A DNA stretch of 64,000 nucleotides from NCBI GenBank assembly GCA_052246295.1, contig JBQQCO010000014.1; one strand, 5' to 3'. Both the position numbers and the translations under genes were made by a program. Every line of letters starts with the position of its first letter. The stretch's first letter is position 1. This stretch comes from Piscibacillus sp052246295. GTDB lineage: Bacteria; Bacillota; Bacilli; Bacillales; Alkalibacillaceae. The notes beneath the pieces were generated by a model. It had not been told where the DNA came from and did not search any database. It worked only from the letters and a program-made list of their open reading frames with translations. Shown here piece by piece: positions 9,050 to 17,546 of this stretch.

Positions 9050-10054
9050 ATGTTATATAGATTAAAGCGATGGTATTTCAAAGTACCTCAGTTTGTTCGA
9101 CTATTAGGAACAATTTTTCTTACTATGACAGTATTTGGTTACATAGTACATTTGTTAGAACCAAATGAATTTAAAACGACTTTTGATGGCATATGGTGGG
9201 CATTCATTACTGGGTCGACGATTGGGTATGGGGATTATGTTCCTCAAACGGCGTTAGGTCGGTTAGTGGCTATTTTATTAATACTAGCTGGCGGAGGAGT
9301 GATTACGTTTTATATGGTGGCATTTTCGAGGAGCACAATTACAAGAGAAAAATCCTATGAACAAGGAAGAGTTGCTTATAAAGGGAGAGATCACTATATC
9401 ATCGTCGGGTGGAATGAGCGATCAAGACGATTAATTCAGCTTTTACATGAGCAATATGGTGATAAAACATCAATTGTACTGATCGATGAATCCATGCGAA
9501 AAGATCCAATCAATGTTGCGTATGTACATTTTATTTGCCATGATCCAAGCTTAGATGAAACGTGGCATAAAGCGAATATTGAAGAAGCTAAAAAGGTTAT
9601 TATTACAGCCGACCAGTCTAAATACGAACGTGATGCTGATACTTATTCAATACTAATTACCATTACAGCAAGAGGAATTAATAATCAGGTGCCTATTTTT
9701 GTTGAAGTATTAACAAGTGCTCAGAAAGCAAACGCATTAAGAGCCGGCGCATCTGAAGCAATTTGTACAAATGAATCGACGAGTACGTTGTTTTTCCATG
9801 AATTAACAAGCCACCAGCAAATTCAAACCTTTGAATATGTGATGGCTTTATTATCTGACCAAGAATTTATCGTTCATAACGTTGCCGATCAATGGAAGGG
9901 TCATACGGTCATCGAACTAACTTATAAAATGAAAAAAGAAGGCCTTTTATTACTTGGACTTATCCGTGATAAGAAAATCGTCATGAATCCAGCACCACAA
10001 GAAGAACTTGTAGAGGGAGATCAAATTATTTTCTCTGAAAAATTAGTGCAATAA
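9050..10054 (+). CDS. yugO: Two-helix potassium channel with RCK domain (YugO-like)
   Basis: A protein of 334 residues. The first membrane helix is near residues 17-36, a pore loop carries the potassium selectivity filter TIGYGD near residue 57, and the second helix LVAILLILAGGGVITFYMVA follows. A TrkA-N/RCK Rossmann domain starts at HYIIVGWNERSRRLI, with a C-terminal regulatory part. B. subtilis YugO has the same architecture and length and acts in biofilm potassium signalling. The start is set by AGAGGGGG, which is buried in a hairpin. Its 3' end overlaps the convergent yugN by 12 bases. Confidence 0.93.
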   Translation: MLYRLKRWYFKVPQFVRLLGTIFLTMTVFGYIVHLLEPNEFKTTFDGIWWAFITGSTIGYGDYVPQTALGRLVAILLILAGGGVITFYMVAFSRSTITREKSYEQGRVAYKGRDHYIIVGWNERSRRLIQLLHEQYGDKTSIVLIDESMRKDPINVAYVHFICHDPSLDETWHKANIEEAKKVIITADQSKYERDADTYSILITITARGINNQVPIFVEVLTSAQKANALRAGASEAICTNESTSTLFFHELTSHQQIQTFEYVMALLSDQEFIVHNVADQWKGHTVIELTYKMKKEGLLLLGLIRDKKIVMNPAPQEELVEGDQIIFSEKLVQ

Positions 10055-10450
10055 CGCTCTTTCGACTTTTTGTAAAACTTCTTCAGCTTCCTGCACGTAT
10101 CTTGAGTCAACTTCGGCATCTGGTTCCTCTGGAGCTGCGAATTGGTTAAAGGTCGCTGAACGGTTTCCGCTCATCCCTTCTTGGTCAATGGCTGACTCAA
10201 ATCGGTGAGCCAAAACAAATGGTTTACCGATTCGGACCTTGGCATCACGCTCATCTAAGTAACCTATTTCAGTTTTAATCGGAATTCTTAAAAAGACATA
10301 CTGCTCTGGGTCTTTATCTAATTGATAGTCAAAGTATGCATGGTCATAATCCCAGTTACCGCCAATGACAAAGTCTAAGCGTTTTAATATATTTTCTAAA
10401 TCATATAAGTCATACATTTGATTATCAATACCTGAATCTAACTGTTTCAC
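10043..10450 (-). CDS. yugN: YugN-like family protein
   Basis: A soluble protein of 135 residues of unknown function. The segment GGNWDYDHAYFDYQLDK and the strand YVFLRIPIKTEIGYLDERDAKVRIGKP match the YugN family, which neighbours yugO in Bacillus. The open frame extends upstream to 10498, but GAGGTGA five bases before a GTG at 10450 fixes the start at MKQLDSGIDNQ. The gene converges on and overlaps yugO by 12 bases, so the two transcripts are antisense at their ends. Confidence 0.8.
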   Translation of the reverse strand: MKQLDSGIDNQMYDLYDLENILKRLDFVIGGNWDYDHAYFDYQLDKDPEQYVFLRIPIKTEIGYLDERDAKVRIGKPFVLAHRFESAIDQEGMSGNRSATFNQFAAPEEPDAEVDSRYVQEAEEVLQKVERALLH

Positions 10451-10519
10451 GTTTATCACCTCACCACTAGTATGTACGGCGAAAAAATAAACATTCATTT
10501 AAGAATTTGCCAAAGAAAT

Positions 10520-10825
10520 TTAAGATGTTTTATGGCGATAAATCATGATCGTGTTTAAAACCAACGTCACCAATAGCAGCACAGCCCCAACTTTTACTAA
10601 GGCTCCTGTTGTATCCATGATTGCTGCCCAATCTTCAATCCTAACTAAATGATTTTGATAAATAATTTGAAAAAATAATGCAACCGCACAAGCACTAATA
10701 CTCATAAAGGCTAGAACAGCCAAATTAGAGCTCTCGCGCTGTTTATCATACACAAGAGCAATAATTGGTATAAACCAAGCCACAACACCCAGAATTAGAC
10801 TACCGATGTTTAACCAAGTCATCAT
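10520..10825 (-). CDS. Small membrane protein of unknown function
   Basis: A protein of 101 residues with three clear hydrophobic helices: residues 5-25 (IGSLILGVVAWFIPIIALVY), 35-55 (AVLAFMSISACAVALFFQII) and 75-95 (GALVKVGAVLLLVTLVLNTI). It starts MMTW after AAAGGGTGG. I do not recognise the family with certainty. It lies just upstream of yugN on the same strand, 69 bases away, and may be cotranscribed with it. Confidence 0.7.
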   Translation of the reverse strand: MMTWLNIGSLILGVVAWFIPIIALVYDKQRESSNLAVLAFMSISACAVALFFQIIYQNHLVRIEDWAAIMDTTGALVKVGAVLLLVTLVLNTIMIYRHKTS

Positions 10826-10929
10826 TTACCCACCCTTTGATAAAAATTTAATCATTCTTATATTAACATAAAATTCCAACCGAAATAAAAACACGCAAAT
10901 TCAGAGAACCTATGTGTTAGTAAAAAAAA

Positions 10930-11340
10930 TTAGTTTTTTTCTTTTATAGGAATCCAAACTTCACAACGATAACCTTCACTATAGGCATCACTATTAGGAT
11001 ACACTTCGATTTCAGGTCCACCAGCATGTTCATAACCGGTTGAAGGGAACCATTCAGAAAAGATTCGCTTCCATACATTTTGAATGGCATTTGGCATCGC
11101 ACCAACGGATTCGAAAACGGCCCAAGTTGCTTCTGGAATTTCTTTCTCAACTAAGCCATCCATTGGTTCATGTTTAGTTTTTTCAATACCAATTACATAG
11201 GATAATTTCTCTAAATCAGATGAAAAATCCATACAAACACCTAAAACTCCTAAATCTCCCGCTTGTCTAGATATCTGTTCAACCGTTCCATTCGCGTGAG
11301 ACTCATTCCAAAATTGAGGTATATCTACATTCTGTGCTTT
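10930..11340 (-). pseudogene. Remnant of an AraC-type effector-binding (GyrI-like) domain gene
   Basis: The frame reads from a TAG at 11341-11343 through KAQNVDIPQFWNESHANG and VLGVCMDFSSDLEKLSYVIG to VWIPIKEKN, the pattern of the GyrI/AraC_E_bind ligand-binding domain. The conserved segment before Met at 11232 is still readable, but no ATG, GTG or TTG lies between it and the upstream stop, and there is no ribosome binding site. About 136 of an expected 150-160 residues remain. The missing N-terminus abuts the yugJ terminator, suggesting a deletion that removed the 5' end. A shorter product from 11232 cannot be excluded. Confidence 0.7.
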
Positions 11341-11377
11341 CTACCGTCTGATTTAAGTCTAACATTAAATCCCATAG

Positions 11378-11409
11378 AAAAACGCATGGATTTGCTTCAA
11401 ATCCATGCG
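11378..11409 (-). terminator. Terminator after yugJ
   Basis: Perfect 12-bp stem CGCATGGATTTG/CAAATCCATGCG (11383-11394 with 11398-11409), 3-base loop, then TTTTTC on the minus strand. Confidence 0.92.
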
Positions 11410-11421
11410 CTTGAGCTTTTC

Positions 11422-12585
11422 TTATAATGACATCGTTAAAATTTGTCTTACATCCTCATCTTGTAACTTGTTAAAGTTACCAAATGGTCCGTTCTTCATC
11501 GCACGGTCTACCATTAGGTCAATTTTAGAATCATCAATGTCATAATCAGCTAAACGTGATGGCGCGCCTAGAGCTGTCCAGAATTGACTTAGTCGATCAA
11601 TTCCTTCAAGAGCCACTTCTTTATCAGTTTTACCTGAAGGGTCAACACCAAATACTCTCACTGCTAATTGTTTGAATTTCTTCGGATCAACATCCACATT
11701 GTGTCTCATCCAGTTAGGGAATAGGATCGCTAATCCGCCTGCGTGTGGAATGTCATAGACAGCTGATACTGCGTGCTCAATATTGTGTGATGCCCAGTCA
11801 CCGCGTGTACCCATTTGTAGCATACCGTTTAATGCAACAGTTCCTGCATACATAATCGTTTCGCGATACTCGTATGAATCTAAGTTATTAATCAACTTCG
11901 GTGCTGTTTCAATAATCGTTTTTAATACACCTTCACACATGCGCTCCTGAACTGGCGCTGTGGTTGGACGATAAAAGTACTGCTCAAAGATATGACTCAT
12001 CATATCAACAATTCCGTAAATCGTTTGATCTTTTGGAACTGAATAAGTATGAACTGGGTCTAAGATTGAGAATTTAGGATAAGAGAAAGGTGAGCCCCAC
12101 CCATATTTCTCGTTTGTCTCCCAGTTTGTAATAACCGCACCTGCGTTCATTTCTGAACCAGTAGCTGCTAGCGTTAACACTGTGCCTAACGGAAGCGCAT
12201 CTTGTGGGGTTACTTTTTTCGTAACAAGATCCCAAGCGTCTCCATCGTACTTAGCTGCGTTTGCGATTGTTTTTGTTGCATCAATAACACTACCGCCACC
12301 TACCGCTAATAAGAAATCAATGTTGTTTTCTTTACAAAAATCTGCACCTTTATTCACTGTCGCTAAGCGTGGGTTTGGCTCAACACCACCAAATTCAAAA
12401 GTTTCATATCCATTGTCTTGTAATTTTTTCTGTACATTAGCAAAAATACCATTACGTTTAATACTTCCTCCACCGTAAACAATTAACACTTTGTTTACGC
12501 CGTCAGGAATTAAGTTAGGTAAACTCTCTAGCTGACCTCGACCAAATACTAATTTTGTAGGGTTGTGAAACGTGAAATTTTCCAT
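11422..12585 (-). CDS. yugJ: Iron-containing alcohol dehydrogenase (YugJ/BDH type)
   Basis: A protein of 387 residues, the same as B. subtilis YugJ, of the type III alcohol dehydrogenase family that reduces aldehydes such as butanal with NAD(P)H. The N-terminal nucleotide-binding half has VYGGGSIKRNG and AVGGGSVIDATK. The metal ligands are Asp194 and His198 (GIVDMMSHIF), His267 (WASHNIEH) and His281 (DIPHAGGLA). It is followed by a strong terminator. The physiological substrate is unknown. Confidence 0.92.
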   Translation of the reverse strand: MENFTFHNPTKLVFGRGQLESLPNLIPDGVNKVLIVYGGGSIKRNGIFANVQKKLQDNGYETFEFGGVEPNPRLATVNKGADFCKENNIDFLLAVGGGSVIDATKTIANAAKYDGDAWDLVTKKVTPQDALPLGTVLTLAATGSEMNAGAVITNWETNEKYGWGSPFSYPKFSILDPVHTYSVPKDQTIYGIVDMMSHIFEQYFYRPTTAPVQERMCEGVLKTIIETAPKLINNLDSYEYRETIMYAGTVALNGMLQMGTRGDWASHNIEHAVSAVYDIPHAGGLAILFPNWMRHNVDVDPKKFKQLAVRVFGVDPSGKTDKEVALEGIDRLSQFWTALGAPSRLADYDIDDSKIDLMVDRAMKNGPFGNFNKLQDEDVRQILTMSL

Positions 12586-12644
12586 GTCGATTACTCCTTT
12601 CTTCCATTACCTAATTTTTATTATGAGGAAAAAATCCTTTTTAA

Positions 12645-12683
12645 TCAAAAAAAGTGTCTCGAGGAATTCCTCTGAGACACTTT
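12645..12683 (-). terminator. Terminator after yugI
   Basis: AAAGTGTCTC (12651-12660) pairs with GAGACACTTT (12674-12683), enclosing a second small palindrome (GAGGAATTCCTC), then TTTTTT on the minus strand. Confidence 0.9.
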
Positions 12684-12687
12684 AAGA

Positions 12688-13077
12688 TTAACCACGATAC
12701 GTTTGTTCACGGTCTTTTGATTGCTCAATCCACTCTTCAAGTTTATCTTTAAGAACGTTAAAGCCAGTTCCTTGATCTTCTTGTTTCTTAGGTTGAGCAG
12801 CTTGCTTTTTAGGCTGTTTTTGTGTTTTTGGTTTTTCTTCCGTAGCACGAATAGATAAAGAATATTTTCCACTATCTTCTTCTACGTTTAACACTTTAAC
12901 CTGTACTTCATCACCAACGGTAAGATGATCATTCACATCTTTTACATAACCGTGAGTAACTTCTGAAATGTGAACAAGGCCCTGAGTATTTTCATCTAAG
13001 GCAACAAAGGCACCATAAGGTTGGATACCTGTTACTTTACCAGTTAGCACTTGTCCTTCTTCGATGATTTTTGACAT
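12688..13077 (-). CDS. yugI: S1-domain RNA-binding protein YugI (general stress protein 13 family)
   Basis: An S1 RNA-binding domain covers residues 5-80 (GQVLTGKVTGIQPYGAFVALDENTQGLVHISE in consecutive blocks), followed by a Lys/Gln-rich linker and the helix GFNVLKDKLEEWIEQS. Length 129 agrees with YugI (130). The ATG at 13077 lies 9 bases after GGGAG; the open frame also allows an in-frame TTG at 13086, but that abuts the site. The protein binds RNA or ribosomes in stressed cells, by family knowledge. Confidence 0.92.
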   Translation of the reverse strand: MSKIIEEGQVLTGKVTGIQPYGAFVALDENTQGLVHISEVTHGYVKDVNDHLTVGDEVQVKVLNVEEDSGKYSLSIRATEEKPKTQKQPKKQAAQPKKQEDQGTGFNVLKDKLEEWIEQSKDREQTYRG

Positions 13078-13264
13078 ATTATACAACTCCCGACGCTATT
13101 TCTTTTGCACAATTTAATATTTTAACACAATCTAAGCACTTAATCAAAAAATGCTTAAGTTAAACCATCACGTATATTTTCTGCATTTTTTTATAAAATC
13201 ATGTTTAATAATTTTTAAAACGGTTATAAATAGTAATGTAATACTTTCTCGTATTCCCCCTTTG

Positions 13265-13299
13265 GCAAAGTGTTGGATAAGCACTTTGCTCTTTTTTTT
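13265..13299 (+). terminator. Orphan intrinsic terminator in the patB upstream region
   Basis: GCAAAGTG (13265-13272) pairs with CACTTTGC (13282-13289), followed by TCTTTTTTTTT on the plus strand. No plus-strand gene lies upstream, because yugI is on the other strand. It would stop a transcript heading for patB, so it is either an attenuator or the end of a small RNA. Confidence 0.7.
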
Positions 13300-13358
13300 T
13301 GAAATTTTTTAGCATTCACTTCCATATTTCGTTAAACTTAATATTGAGGTGAATAAAC

Positions 13359-14519
13359 ATGACATATAATTTTAGTGATGTAATTAATCGAGAAAATACG
13401 CGTGCAGCCAAATTTGAATATCGCGAAACATTATTTGGCCGTTCGGATGTCCTCCCATTATGGGTGGCTGACATGGATTTTGAATCCGTTCCAGAGCTGG
13501 AAGAAGCGTTAATTAAGAGAGCAAAACATAATTTATATGGTTACACCACATTTGATGATGACATCTTACAATCTATTAAAAATTGGCTGTCATCAAGACA
13601 TAATTTTGAGATCGACACGAGCTTATTAAGTTTTAGTCCTGGTGTGATTCCATCTTTACATGCACTTGTTCAAATTTTCACAGAGGAAAATGACCAAATT
13701 GTCATTCAACCACCAGTGTATCCTCCATTTTTCTCTGTCATAAAAGCTCATAATCGTGAGCTAGTTGAGAATCCATTAGTTAATCGTAATGGACATTATG
13801 AGATGGATTTTGACCATCTAGAAGAGACGTTTAAAAATGGAGCCAAAGCATTTATTTTATGTAGTCCACACAATCCAGTTGGGCGCGTTTGGAATAACGA
13901 TGAGCTAGAAAAATTGGCTGATTTATGTGTTAAATATAATGTTTGGTTATTCTCTGATGATATTCATGCAGACATTGTGTTTGATGGATACGAACACACG
14001 CCGATTTCTACTTTAAATGATGAGATAGCTAAGCTTACTTTTACATTAATGGCTCCATCTAAAACGTTTAATATTGCTGGTCTTCAGGCTTCATATGTTA
14101 TTTCACCAAATGAAGATCTTAAAAAGAAAGTCAATGAGCAGTTAATGCGTCAAGGATTCTCATCACTGAATACCTTCGCATTCACGGCGATGGAAACAGT
14201 CTATAATCATGGTGCTGACTGGCTAGATGCATTGATTCGCCAGCTTGAGGAAAATAAGCAGTTAATTGATGAAAAATTGGCAGGTACAAAAATATCTGCT
14301 GTTGATACTGAAGGTACTTATTTAGTATGGTTAGATTTTTCTAAAACAGGTCTAGACCATGATGAAATCAAGCGCAAGTTGAACGATGAAGCAAAAGTTG
14401 GTCTAAATGACGGTAAATCATTTGGTGACCAAGGTGAAACGTTTATGCGGATAAATATCGCTTCACCTAAGCAAGTGATTGAAGAAGGAATCGATCGTAT
14501 TATTAAAGTTTTTGGATAA
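13359..14519 (+). CDS. patB: PatB/MalY-type aminotransferase, cystathionine beta-lyase
   Basis: A PLP fold-type I enzyme of 386 residues, as in PatB (387). The N-terminal LPLWVADMDFESVPELEEAL, the CSPHNPVGRVW loop, the FSDDIHADIVFDG block and the PLP lysine in APSKTFNIAGLQ are all typical. It splits cystathionine (and other C-S compounds) to homocysteine, pyruvate and ammonia in methionine synthesis. Start ATG follows GAGGTGA. It sits next to yugI as in Bacillus and is preceded by an orphan terminator. Confidence 0.92.
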   Translation: MTYNFSDVINRENTRAAKFEYRETLFGRSDVLPLWVADMDFESVPELEEALIKRAKHNLYGYTTFDDDILQSIKNWLSSRHNFEIDTSLLSFSPGVIPSLHALVQIFTEENDQIVIQPPVYPPFFSVIKAHNRELVENPLVNRNGHYEMDFDHLEETFKNGAKAFILCSPHNPVGRVWNNDELEKLADLCVKYNVWLFSDDIHADIVFDGYEHTPISTLNDEIAKLTFTLMAPSKTFNIAGLQASYVISPNEDLKKKVNEQLMRQGFSSLNTFAFTAMETVYNHGADWLDALIRQLEENKQLIDEKLAGTKISAVDTEGTYLVWLDFSKTGLDHDEIKRKLNDEAKVGLNDGKSFGDQGETFMRINIASPKQVIEEGIDRIIKVFG

Positions 14520-14522
14520 GGA

Positions 14523-14550
14523 AAAGCGATTGGGGTAGCCCAATCGCTTT
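14523..14550. terminator. Bidirectional terminator between patB and sodC
   Basis: Perfect 12-bp stem AAAGCGATTGGG/CCCAATCGCTTT with a 4-base loop between convergent genes. T-rich sequence follows on the plus strand; on the minus strand the T-run is short. Confidence 0.85.
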
Positions 14551-15130
14551 ACTTTTTCTCTTCTTCTTGTTCTTCGACTTGATCACCTGGGTTTTGACCT
14601 TCTGAGCGCTCTTGACCTTTGATTACTTCAGCACAAGCAACGCGATCACCTGCATTTCCAGCAGGCTGACTAACACCGTCGTCTTGGTCGGAGTGTATAA
14701 TCAATGCCTTTCCTCCATCTTTAAAAAGTGAACCTTTCCCATCTTGAAGTGTGGCGTCTTCAATTACATATTCATATGTTGCGGTGCCGTCTTCTTTAAC
14801 CTCAAGATTGGTCATGTCACCGATGTGATGACCATCAGGGTGCATTAGACCATGCTTCTTTTCACCTTCATTATTCCAATGGTTCCCGGCCGACTCAAAT
14901 GTTGGTGCTTCACATTTCGGAAACTCATGCAAGTGAATCCCGTGAAAACCAGGTTCCAATCCTTCTAAGTTAACGGTTAATTTCACACCGCCTGGGTCAC
15001 TTTGAAACTTAGCCTTTCCTATAATATCTAAATCTTGATTTTTAATATCCGCTTCATAAATCGATTCCACATCTGCTTGGCATGCTGACAAAATCAATAA
15101 AAATCCAATTCCAATTAATAATTTTCGCAT
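14549..15130 (-). CDS. sodC: Cu/Zn superoxide dismutase, lipoprotein
   Basis: Signal peptide with lipobox LILSAC near residue 17, then a SodC domain. Copper ligands are seen in GIHLHEF (two His), the bridging and zinc histidines in ESAGNHWNNEGEKKHG and HPDGHHIGD, and the last copper histidine in ALIIHSDQDDG. The disulphide cysteines are in FPKCEAP and VACAEV. Unlike the Bacillus YojM forms that lack a copper ligand, all ligands appear present, so it should be active. The tail is acidic and glutamate-rich. The ATG at 15130 is 8 bases after GAGG; the open frame extends to an in-frame GTG at 15139. Confidence 0.9.
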   Translation of the reverse strand: MRKLLIGIGFLLILSACQADVESIYEADIKNQDLDIIGKAKFQSDPGGVKLTVNLEGLEPGFHGIHLHEFPKCEAPTFESAGNHWNNEGEKKHGLMHPDGHHIGDMTNLEVKEDGTATYEYVIEDATLQDGKGSLFKDGGKALIIHSDQDDGVSQPAGNAGDRVACAEVIKGQERSEGQNPGDQVEEQEEEKK

Positions 15131-15216
15131 CCTTCTCACCTCATTATTCAGTTTGTAGAAAAATGAGGAATCTTAAACATACGAAAGTCATTTTCAGAGA
15201 TTTTGTTTTGAATAGC

Positions 15217-15530
15217 CGTTCATAAATTGGGGAAACCGTTCATAAATTCCCGTAACTCGTTCATAAACTCCCGGAACCCGTTCATAAGCTGCTCAAACTC
15301 GTTCATAAATTGCTCGAACCCGTTCATAACCTGCTCAAACTCGTTCATAACCTGCTCAAACTCGTTCATAACCTGCTCAAACCCGTTCATAAGCTGCTCG
15401 AACCCGTTCATAAGCTGCTCAAACTCGTTCATAACCTGCTCAAACCCGTTCATAAGCTGCTCAAACTCGTTCATAAACTCCCGGAACCCGTTCATGATCT
15501 GCTCAAACTCGTTCATAAACCTGAACTTCA
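15217..15530. repeat. 21-bp tandem repeat array C
   Basis: Fifteen units beginning CGTTCATAA. The first step is 20 bases (15217 to 15237), then every step from 15237 to 15510 is exactly 21. On the minus strand the unit reads TTATGAACGAGTTTGAGCAG, alternating ACGAGTTT and ACGGGTTT. The core TTATGAACGRGTTT is shared with the array at 49571. The array lies just past the terminator of the rib-side transcript. Confidence 0.95.
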
Positions 15531-15550
15531 TCTCTGCTCTTTCGTCTCAT

Positions 15551-15588
15551 AAAAAACAACCTAGGTGAGCTATGTCACCTAGGTTGTT
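15551..15588 (-). terminator. Terminator after the rib operon and trailing small gene
   Basis: Perfect 14-bp stem AACAACCTAGGTGA/TCACCTAGGTTGTT (15555-15568 with 15575-15588), then TTTTTTA on the minus strand. It overlaps the stop codon of the small membrane gene. Confidence 0.93.
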
Positions 15589-15760
15589 CTGATTCACGTT
15601 TTCCTTCAGGATACTGAGATTCAAATTTTTCTTGATCTCGCTTGGCTTTTTTTATAATCATTCTCATGACTAAAACGGCCACTGTGATAAATATTAACAG
15701 TGTGAGAATCGCCGGAATATATGCAGATTTATCTTCTGGGAAGTATAAAAACTCCATCAT
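15575..15760 (-). CDS. Small single-pass membrane protein
   Basis: A protein of 61 residues: short N-terminus, one transmembrane helix (YIPAILTLLIFITVAVLVMR, residues 14-33) and a charged cytoplasmic tail rich in Lys/Glu/Arg. AGGTG lies 8 bases before the ATG. It is 88 bases downstream of ribH on the same strand and shares the operon's terminator. Function unknown; I do not recognise the family. Confidence 0.65.
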   Translation of the reverse strand: MMEFLYFPEDKSAYIPAILTLLIFITVAVLVMRMIIKKAKRDQEKFESQYPEGKRESEQPR

Positions 15761-15848
15761 AGCTAAATCACCTATTTCTTTAAACTAACTTCATTATATC
15801 AGATGCGCCAAGCGATCCTTCAATACTTTTGTTTCGATTTTATGAAAA

Positions 15849-16310
15849 TTAAAGTTCTTTAACTAAGTTCGCCATTTCGATTGCACCAACTGCAGCGTCG
15901 TAACCTTTGTTGCCAGCTTTTGTGCCAGCACGTTCGATTGCCTGTTCTATGGTGTTGGTTGTGATGACACCGAAAATAACTGGTACGCCAGTTTCTAAGT
16001 TAGCATGTGAAACGCCCTTAGCTGCTTCGCTACAAACATAATCAAAGTGAGGCGTTGACCCTTTAATCACCGCACCTAATGTAATGACAGCATCGTAATC
16101 GCCAGAAGCTGCTAATTTTTTCGCCGCAAGTGGAATCTCAAATGCACCTGGTACCCATGCTAATGTGATGTCATCGTCGTTAACACCGTGGCGCTTAAGT
16201 CCGCCAACCGCTCCATCGACTAGTTTTTCTGTAATAAAATCGTTAAAACGACCTGCTACGATGGCCACTTTTAATCCTGATCCTACTAAATTACCTTCAA
16301 TTGTTTTCAT
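15849..16310 (-). CDS. ribH: 6,7-Dimethyl-8-ribityllumazine synthase RibH
   Basis: A protein of 153 residues, normal for lumazine synthase. It condenses the pyrimidine from RibD with the butanone phosphate from RibBA. Conserved segments are VAGRFNDFITEKLVDGA, WVPGAFEIPLAAK, the phosphate-binding LGAVIKGSTPHFDYVCSEA with the catalytic histidine, and FGVITTNTIEQAIERAG. It is the last enzyme gene of the rib operon, 18 bases after ribBA. Confidence 0.97.
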   Translation of the reverse strand: MKTIEGNLVGSGLKVAIVAGRFNDFITEKLVDGAVGGLKRHGVNDDDITLAWVPGAFEIPLAAKKLAASGDYDAVITLGAVIKGSTPHFDYVCSEAAKGVSHANLETGVPVIFGVITTNTIEQAIERAGTKAGNKGYDAAVGAIEMANLVKEL

Positions 16311-16328
16311 AATAAATTCCCCTCCGTC

Positions 16329-17516
16329 TTAGAATAAATGTCCTAATTTATCACGTTTAGTATCTAAGTATTTTTGGTTGTCTTTGTTTGGCTGCATTTT
16401 CAAAGGCACACGTTCAACTAACTCTAAATCATAACCATGGAGCCCTTTAATCTTACGTGGGTTATTAGTCAACAGGCGCATTTTGCGAACGCCTAGATCT
16501 TCTAAAATTTGTGCGCCGATTCCGTAATCACGTAAGTCTGCTGGATATCCTAGTTTTTCATTTGCTTCAACCGTGTCATAGCCTTCTTCTTGAAGTTTAT
16601 AAGCTTTTAATTTATTTAAAAGACCAATGCCACGGCCTTCTTGGCGCATGTATAATAAGACACCTTTGCCTTCTTCTTCAATTTGTTGTAATGCAGACTC
16701 TAATTGTGGTCCACAATCACAACGATGTGAACCAAACACATCCCCTGTTAAGCACTCACTATGCACACGCACAAGTGTAGGCTCATCAGGTGTCACTTCA
16801 CCTTTAACAAGCGCAATATGCTCACGACCATCAATTTGGTTCGTATAAGCTACCGTGCGAAAATCGCCATATGACGTTGGTAAGTTAATTTCCACTTCAC
16901 GGTGAACGAGTTTTTCATGCATGCGACGATATTTTATTAAATCTTCGATGGTGACAAGTTTTAGATCGTGTTTGTCTGCTAACTTGCGTAATTCAGGTAC
17001 ACGGGCCATTGTACCGTCTTCATTCATAATTTCACAAATCGCACCTGCTGGTTTTGACCCTGCTAACTGAGCAAAATCAACCGCCGCTTCCGTATGTCCA
17101 GCACGACGAAGCACGCCACCTTTTTTCGCAATTAGTGGAAAAATATGCCCTGGACGCTTAAATTCGGTCGGTACCACCTCATCCTCTGCCAATCGAGTAA
17201 TCGTATTCGAACGCTCTTCTGCACTAATTCCTGTTGTCGTATCTACGTGGTCAATACTTACCGTGAATGCTGTTCCGTGGCTATCTGTATTCACATCAGC
17301 CATTAAATTAAGCTGTAGTTGATCCGCTTTTTCTTGCGTGATGGGTGCGCAAAGTAATCCGCGTCCTTCACTTACCATAAAGTTCACGACTTCTGGTGTT
17401 GTATATTCTGCTAGTGCGACAAAATCACCTTCGTTTTCACGATTTTCATCATCAACGACAATGATGACTTTCCCCTTTTTTAAATCTTCAATTGCTTCTT
17501 GTATTGAATCAAACAT
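16329..17516 (-). CDS. ribBA: Bifunctional DHBP synthase / GTP cyclohydrolase II
   Basis: A protein of 395 residues. The N-terminal half is 3,4-dihydroxy-2-butanone-4-phosphate synthase (VVDDENRENEGDF metal site; RRAGHTEAAVD). The C-terminal half is GTP cyclohydrolase II with zinc ligands in CLTGDVFGSHRCDCG and the YMRQEGRGIGL active-site loop. It provides both precursors of riboflavin. Third gene of the operon, 30 bases after ribE. Confidence 0.97.
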   Translation of the reverse strand: MFDSIQEAIEDLKKGKVIIVVDDENRENEGDFVALAEYTTPEVVNFMVSEGRGLLCAPITQEKADQLQLNLMADVNTDSHGTAFTVSIDHVDTTTGISAEERSNTITRLAEDEVVPTEFKRPGHIFPLIAKKGGVLRRAGHTEAAVDFAQLAGSKPAGAICEIMNEDGTMARVPELRKLADKHDLKLVTIEDLIKYRRMHEKLVHREVEINLPTSYGDFRTVAYTNQIDGREHIALVKGEVTPDEPTLVRVHSECLTGDVFGSHRCDCGPQLESALQQIEEEGKGVLLYMRQEGRGIGLLNKLKAYKLQEEGYDTVEANEKLGYPADLRDYGIGAQILEDLGVRKMRLLTNNPRKIKGLHGYDLELVERVPLKMQPNKDNQKYLDTKRDKLGHLF

Positions 17517-17546
17517 AAATGCCCCTCCTATTTTAACCCTCTCTAG

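Noticed and set aside
12645..12872. 75-codon lysine/asparagine-rich minus-strand frame
   Set aside because: Shadow of yugI in another frame, running through its terminator.
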